From the NCBI GenBank assembly GCA_934203205.1, contig CAKPYV010000005.1, positions 29,795-93,794 of the forward strand: 64,000 bases of DNA, given 5' to 3'. Shown piece by piece: positions 60,022-64,000 of this stretch. A program made the translations under genes and the position numbers. The first letter of the stretch is position 1, and every line of letters begins with the position of its first letter. Source of the DNA: an uncultured Anaerovibrio sp. GTDB taxonomy: Bacteria > Bacillota > Negativicutes > Selenomonadales > Selenomonadaceae. The notes under the pieces are model-generated. The model saw only the letters and a list, made by a program, of their open reading frames with translations. It ran no database searches and had not been told where the DNA came from.

Positions 60022-61467
60022 TTATGCCTTTTTCCATTTAGTACCAGCAGCAGAATCCTCCAAAATAATGCCCTGAGCCTTCAGGCCATCGCGGATTTCA
60101 TCAGCTCTAGCCCAATTCTTGGCCTTCTTTGCCTCTGCTCTTTCTGCAATAAGAGCCTCAATTTCCTCTGAAGAAATGCCGTCTTCTCCATCATCCTCAG
60201 TAGGCATTTCCAGACTGCCCTCAAAAATACCAATAACCTCAGCCATTTCCTTGTAAACATCCATAAGCTGACCGAAATGCTTCTTGTCAAAATCACCCTT
60301 GTGATTAATGACACTATTGGCATAGGTGTTGATTTCCTTGGCCAAAGTAAACATATAGCCAATAGCCAGGGCTGTATTGAAATCATCATCCATAGCCTCA
60401 TAAAAATCAGCTAGAGCATTTTCAGCATTTTCAGCCAAAAGAACATCATTCTCTGTATTGCCCTCTCTAGCCTCCAACAGCTCCTGACCGTTGTCGTAGG
60501 CGGTTTTCAAACGCAGTAAACCAGCCTGAGCTTCCTTGATACGCTCCTCGCTGAAATCCAAAGGACTTCTATAATGAGTGCGAAGAATAAAGAAGCGCAC
60601 AACCTCTCCTGGATACAGCTTCAAAATATCCGGTACAGTAATGAAATTATTCAAAGACTTGCTCATTTTCTCATTATCAATGGTAATAAAGCCATTGTGG
60701 AGCCAATACTGGGCAAAGCTGTGGTAATTGCCACAGCAGCACTGAGACTGAGCGATTTCATTTTCATGATGTGGAAAAATCAAATCACTGCCACCGCCGT
60801 GGAAATCAAAGGTCTCCCCTAAATACTTCAAAGACATGGTGGAGCACTCAATATGCCAGCCTGGACGGCCCTTGCCCCAAGGGCTTTCCCAGAATGGCTC
60901 GCCTGGCTTGGCAGATTTCCACAGGGCAAAATCCATAGGATTTGCTTTACGCTGGTCAACCTCTACTCTGGCTCCGGCCTGCATATCCTCCAGCTTACGG
61001 CCGCTAAGCTTGCCGTATTCAGGGAATTTCTCCACGCTGAAGTACACATCCCCTTCCAGCTCATAGGCATAGCCATTATCTATCAGCTTCTGCACCATAG
61101 CAATAATATCAGGAATATGCTCCGTAACCTTTGGATAAAGGTCTGCTCTCTGCACATTCAACTTGTCCATAGCTTCAAAATAACTATCAATATAACGCTC
61201 ACTAATAACGGAGCAATCTACGCCCTCTGTATTAGCAGCCTTGATAATCTTGTCATCCATATCCGTAAAATTCTGAATATGCTTAACCTCAAAGCCCTTT
61301 TTGCGGAAATATCTCTTGATAACATCCCAGGTTACAAAAGGACGGGCATTGCCAATATGAGGGTGATTATAGGGAGTAACACCGCAGACATACATCCCTA
61401 CCTTGCCTGGCTCCTGAGGTACAAATTCCTGTTTTTTTCTAGTTAATGTATTATATACTTTAAGCAT
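60022..61467 (-). CDS. cysS: cysteinyl-tRNA synthetase
   Basis: Charges tRNA-Cys. 481 residues from ATG 61467, which overlaps the cysE stop by 8 bp. The zinc-site cysteine is in MYVCGVTPYNHPHIGNAR (with HIGN as HIGH motif) near residue 20; WHIECSTM and HHENEIAQS give the other zinc ligands. KMSKSLNNF is near residue 270. The C-terminal helical part is standard. Expression is very probably controlled together with cysE by the upstream T-box. Confidence 0.97.
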   Translation of the reverse strand: MLKVYNTLTRKKQEFVPQEPGKVGMYVCGVTPYNHPHIGNARPFVTWDVIKRYFRKKGFEVKHIQNFTDMDDKIIKAANTEGVDCSVISERYIDSYFEAMDKLNVQRADLYPKVTEHIPDIIAMVQKLIDNGYAYELEGDVYFSVEKFPEYGKLSGRKLEDMQAGARVEVDQRKANPMDFALWKSAKPGEPFWESPWGKGRPGWHIECSTMSLKYLGETFDFHGGGSDLIFPHHENEIAQSQCCCGNYHSFAQYWLHNGFITIDNEKMSKSLNNFITVPDILKLYPGEVVRFFILRTHYRSPLDFSEERIKEAQAGLLRLKTAYDNGQELLEAREGNTENDVLLAENAENALADFYEAMDDDFNTALAIGYMFTLAKEINTYANSVINHKGDFDKKHFGQLMDVYKEMAEVIGIFEGSLEMPTEDDGEDGISSEEIEALIAERAEAKKAKNWARADEIRDGLKAQGIILEDSAAGTKWKKA

Positions 61468-62209
61468 TTTTATCCTCCAATTCCTTTTCCAGCTCATTAA
61501 CACGCTTTTCCATTTTGTCCAGCTTTTCCGCCAAATCTGAAATCAAATCCCGCACTGGATCTGGCAGCTCATCATGGTTCAAATCCACATCCTGCTCATC
61601 TGCCATTTCCTGTACATCCTCATCCTTGTCTAAAAGCTTTATCATTTCGTCAGTATAGACAGGCTCGCCTACCCTTTTGCCATGCATTACCACTACTCGG
61701 CCAGGGATACCTACAACAGTAGCATAGGCTGGTACAGCTTTAAGCACCACGGAACCAGCTCCGATTTTGGCATGATCTCCTACAGTAAAGGAGCCCAATA
61801 CCTTGGCACCGGAAGCAACAACTACATTGTTCCCCAAGGTAGGATGTCTTTTGCCCTTCTCCTTGCCTGTACCACCTAGAGTAACGCCCTGATAAAGGGT
61901 AACATTCTTCCCTAGCTCCGCAGTTTCACCAATAACAATGCCTGTGCCGTGGTCGATAAACAAACCCTCCCCAATGGTAGCACCAGGATGAATTTCAATA
62001 CCTGTCAGGAACCGCCCCAGATTAGAAATCAATCTAGGCAGCAGTATCCAGCCCTTGAGATACAGAGCATGGGATATACGGTGCAGCCAGATGGCATGAA
62101 GTCCTGAATAACAGCAAATGACCTCAATAACGCTGCGGGCTGCCGGGTCTCGCTCGAAAACTACCCGAATATCTTTTTTGATACGGGATCTAAGTCTTTT
62201 AAAAAACAT
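61460..62209 (-). CDS. cysE: serine O-acetyltransferase CysE
   Basis: Acetylates serine for cysteine synthesis. 249 residues. The N-terminal helical domain (FFKRLRSRIKKDIRVVFERDPA) precedes the left-handed beta-helix with hexapeptide repeats: GIEIHPGATIGEGLFIDHGTGIVIGETAELGKNVTLYQGVTLGG near residue 70. The C-terminal 60 residues form an acidic tail with a coiled coil (LAEKLDKMEKRVNELEKELED), longer than in enteric CysE. The start ATG 62209 has GGAGG 4 nt upstream. It is followed by cysS with overlap. Confidence 0.95.
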   Translation of the reverse strand: MFFKRLRSRIKKDIRVVFERDPAARSVIEVICCYSGLHAIWLHRISHALYLKGWILLPRLISNLGRFLTGIEIHPGATIGEGLFIDHGTGIVIGETAELGKNVTLYQGVTLGGTGKEKGKRHPTLGNNVVVASGAKVLGSFTVGDHAKIGAGSVVLKAVPAYATVVGIPGRVVVMHGKRVGEPVYTDEMIKLLDKDEDVQEMADEQDVDLNHDELPDPVRDLISDLAEKLDKMEKRVNELEKELEDKNA

Positions 62210-62253
62210 TTTGCCTCCAACTCCATACACACTGTTTCCTAACCTTTGACAAC

Positions 62254-62590
62254 AAAAAAACCGCCTCAGCTAAGAGGCGGCTATCAGTCGCGGTTCCACT
62301 CTAATTTCAGCAATATTTTCCATTCCAGTCCGGCAAATTCTGCCATAACCTAGAAAAACTGCTTCTCAATGGTTTTTAACGCATCCCTGCGTCAGAGCCT
62401 AACTCCCCGCCAAATTGGCAATAATTCAGCCCTGCAGCTCCCAGGTGCACTTTCCCTCATCGTAGCTCAGATTCCTTACAGCCTGTACAGCTCCTACCTT
62501 GAATTAGTCAAGTCCAGAAGCTGTCTCCGAGAACCCTCTCTGTCAGCTCGTACAACGTACTCTGCCTGTTCACAGCCTTTAATATATGAT
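62254..62590 (-). promoter_or_regulatory. T-box leader of cysE-cysS, cysteine-specific
   Basis: The T-box sequence AGAGTGGAACCGCG is on the minus strand at 62289-62302, matching the AGGGTGGNACCGCG consensus. The terminator follows: CCGCCTC/GAGGCGG (62261-62267, 62274-62280) and seven T. The long upstream part (62310-62590) would hold Stem I. TGC followed by A at 62447-62449 (minus) is the best candidate specifier codon for cysteine; a second TGC lies 12 nt downstream at 62435-62437. Uncharged tRNA-Cys would allow read-through. Confidence 0.9.
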
Positions 62591-62597
62591 ATTTAGT

Positions 62598-62626
62598 ATT
62601 GTACCAAAAAATTTATGTTCATGCAA
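62598..62626 (-). promoter_or_regulatory. promoter of the cysE-cysS T-box transcript
   Basis: Minus strand TTGCAT (62621-62626), 17-nt spacer, TACAAT (62598-62603), just before the leader. Confidence 0.75.
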
Positions 62627-62641
62627 GGTGGAAGAATTGTT

Positions 62642-63115
62642 TTACCTTTCAATTCCTGCTACAGCATAGGAGGATATACCCTGACCGCTGCCAGTAAAGC
62701 CCAAATGCTCCTCTGTAGTGGCCTTTACATTTATCTGGTCTATATCCACACGGAGAACTCTAGCGATGTTTTCCCGCATCTGAGGAATATGAGGCAGCAT
62801 CTTCGGCTTCTGTGCCACAATGGTAGCATCCACATTGCCTACTACATAGCCCTTTGCTACCAAGAGATTGCCAACCTCCTCCAACAGCTTTAGGCTGTCT
62901 GCTCCCTTGTAGCGAGGATCTGTATCTGGAAAATGCTTGCCTATATCTCCCAGGGCTGCTGCTCCCAGCAAAGCATCTGAAATGGCGTGCAATAACACAT
63001 CCGCATCAGAATGGCCTAAAAGACCTTTTTCGTAAGGTATATCCACACCGCCAATAATCAGCTTGCGATTCTCCACCAGCTGATGAACATCATAGCCCAT
63101 GCCAAATCTTGTCAT
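62642..63115 (-). CDS. ispF: 2-C-methyl-D-erythritol 2,4-cyclodiphosphate synthase IspF
   Basis: Fifth step of the non-mevalonate isoprenoid pathway. 157 residues. GMGYDVHQL near residue 6 has the zinc ligands Asp and His, HSDADVLLHAISDALLGAAALGDIGKHFPDTD near 35 the third zinc histidine and substrate residues, and ATTEEHLGFTGSGQGISSYAV the C-terminal CDP site. GGGAGG precedes ATG 63115. It follows ispD by 15 bp, in the conserved order before cysE. Confidence 0.96.
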   Translation of the reverse strand: MTRFGMGYDVHQLVENRKLIIGGVDIPYEKGLLGHSDADVLLHAISDALLGAAALGDIGKHFPDTDPRYKGADSLKLLEEVGNLLVAKGYVVGNVDATIVAQKPKMLPHIPQMRENIARVLRVDIDQINVKATTEEHLGFTGSGQGISSYAVAGIER

Positions 63116-63130
63116 AAATTTGCCTCCCTA

Positions 63131-63907
63131 TCAATCATCGTCTCGCAAAAATTTTACCTTGATTTCCTCCACAAAGGCCTTTAAAGTATTTTCCAAGCTT
63201 TTTTCCTGTGGATTTTCCTTGGCTGTTTCATGCAAAAAGGCCTTAGCCACCACAATATCCTCTGGCGTAGTAATTTTGATATTGCGATAATCGCTATTTA
63301 CAATATAAACAGGATAGCCGCAGCGCTCTACCAAGCTGGCATCATCAGTACCCAAAAAGCCATCCTTTACTGCCAGTTCATTGGCCCTAACCAGAATATC
63401 CCGGCGAAACCCCTGGGGAGTTTGAACTTCCCACAAGGTGCTTCTATCTGGAGTTTCCACTACCTCCTGCCTTTCATTACAGATTTTAATGGTATTTTTG
63501 GCAGGCACCGCAGCAATAGCTCCGCCTTTTTCTCTCGCTGTTTTTATAGTTTCCTGTATAACCTCTGTAGAAATCAAAGGTCTGGCTGCATCATGCACCA
63601 GAATAATATCATCATCAGAAGGATTTTCTATGGATTGAATACCATTCCACACCGAATACTGGCGCTCACTGCCGCCAGCCACTACCTGCCAAGGCTTCAA
63701 GCCGGGAATCCTTTTTAGGATTCCTTTGACAAACTGTACCTCACCTTCACCTACAACCACAACCAGATTATCCACCTGAGAGCAATCAGAAAACCTCAGC
63801 AATGTCCGTACCAAAATCGGAATCCCAGACAACTCCATAAAAACCTTATTCATGCCAGCCTGCATTCTCTTCCCCCGACCAGCAGCAGGAAAAATAACAC
63901 TAACCAT
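63131..63907 (-). CDS. ispD: 2-C-methyl-D-erythritol 4-phosphate cytidylyltransferase IspD
   Basis: Third step of the non-mevalonate pathway. 258 residues. The nucleotide-binding motif FPAAGRGKRMQAGMNKVF is at residues 6-23; ILVHDAARPLIS near 102, TPDRSTLWEVQTPQGFRRDIL near 155 and TDDASLVE near 187 are conserved. The C-terminal 20 residues (EKSLENTLKAFVEEIKVKF) extend beyond the usual end. The ribosome site before ATG 63907 is poor, so coupling to an upstream frame is possible. Confidence 0.95.
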   Translation of the reverse strand: MVSVIFPAAGRGKRMQAGMNKVFMELSGIPILVRTLLRFSDCSQVDNLVVVVGEGEVQFVKGILKRIPGLKPWQVVAGGSERQYSVWNGIQSIENPSDDDIILVHDAARPLISTEVIQETIKTAREKGGAIAAVPAKNTIKICNERQEVVETPDRSTLWEVQTPQGFRRDILVRANELAVKDGFLGTDDASLVERCGYPVYIVNSDYRNIKITTPEDIVVAKAFLHETAKENPQEKSLENTLKAFVEEIKVKFLRDDD

Positions 63908-63984
63908 AATCCCACAACAACTCCCGTTACTGAAAACTTACAAAAAGCTATAATTATTCTAAAAAAATAACTTTTTCGTTTCAT
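63850..63984 (-). CDS. possible 44-residue membrane peptide overlapping the ispD start
   Basis: Tentative. GGAAGGAG lies 6 nt before ATG 63984. The product is basic at its start (KRKSYFFR) and then hydrophobic (VTGVVVGLWLVLFFLLLVGG), ending in a stop inside ispD in another frame. It could be a small membrane protein or a leader coupled to ispD translation, but the frame is short and may be chance. Confidence 0.3.
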   Translation of the reverse strand: MKRKSYFFRIIIAFCKFSVTGVVVGLWLVLFFLLLVGGRECRLA

Positions 63985-64000
63985 TCCTCGCTCCTTCCTC

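Overview
The window reads as a chromosomal segment of an anaerobic, fermenting or fumarate-respiring member of the Bacillota, most likely Negativicutes (Selenomonadales-like). This placement is inference. It rests on a cysteine T-box, the Bacillota gene order ispD-ispF-cysE-cysS-mrnC-thyX-rlmB-yacP-sigH, a B. subtilis-type fumarate reductase/succinate dehydrogenase with a single cytochrome b subunit, a Nuo complex without NuoEFG, and an ETF-linked lactate dehydrogenase. Almost all genes lie on the minus strand. I saw no rRNA, tRNA, CRISPR array or prophage.

Layout. 1-4.1 kb: arginine operon argC-argJ-argB-argD (argD runs off the left edge) with a strong promoter and ArgR-like palindromes. 4.2-6.7 kb: a monofunctional glycosyltransferase, a double-PepSY secreted protein and an unknown secreted protein sharing a bidirectional terminator. 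6.8-12.6 kb: two-subunit serine dehydratase, dapA, and an M16C metallopeptidase. 12.7-17.6 kb: fumA-fumB-sdhC-sdhA-sdhB, a dicarboxylate operon converting malate through fumarate to succinate. 17.7-20.2 kb: rph-rdgB-phosphoesterase and a small gene behind a duplicated promoter element. 20.3-31.1 kb: a lactate region in which lutC, a lutB-lutA fusion, etfB, etfA and lctD diverge from a GntR regulator, lactate permease and a second permease. 31.2-36 kb: a small membrane protein, an AraC regulator, an AGCS amino-acid/Na+ symporter behind an attenuator-like leader, and the serine transporter sstT. 36-41 kb: leuS, thiD, a Gfo/Idh oxidoreductase and a small secreted protein. 41.1-42.5 kb: a 45-bp palindromic repeat array and a decayed Rpn-family gene. 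42.6-52.4 kb: nuoABCDHIJKLMN. 52.5-64 kb: the sigH to ispD block, interrupted by a HipA-like kinase gene, a HAD phosphatase gene and an IS200/IS605-type tnpB element.

How it fits together (inference). Lactate enters through LctP. It is oxidised either by LutC/LutBA or by the LctD-EtfAB complex, which is expected to couple ferredoxin and NADH. Electrons then reach menaquinone through Lut or the ferredoxin-type Nuo complex and leave through fumarate reductase, with fumarase supplying fumarate. Serine uptake and deamination and alanine transport feed the same pyruvate pool.

The points most worth a second look are the palindromic repeat array with a possible repeat-protein gene, the kinase-phosphatase-TnpB insertion, the Nuo complex without an NADH module next to two lactate oxidation routes, the leader of the AGCS symporter, and several palindromes sitting in promoters.
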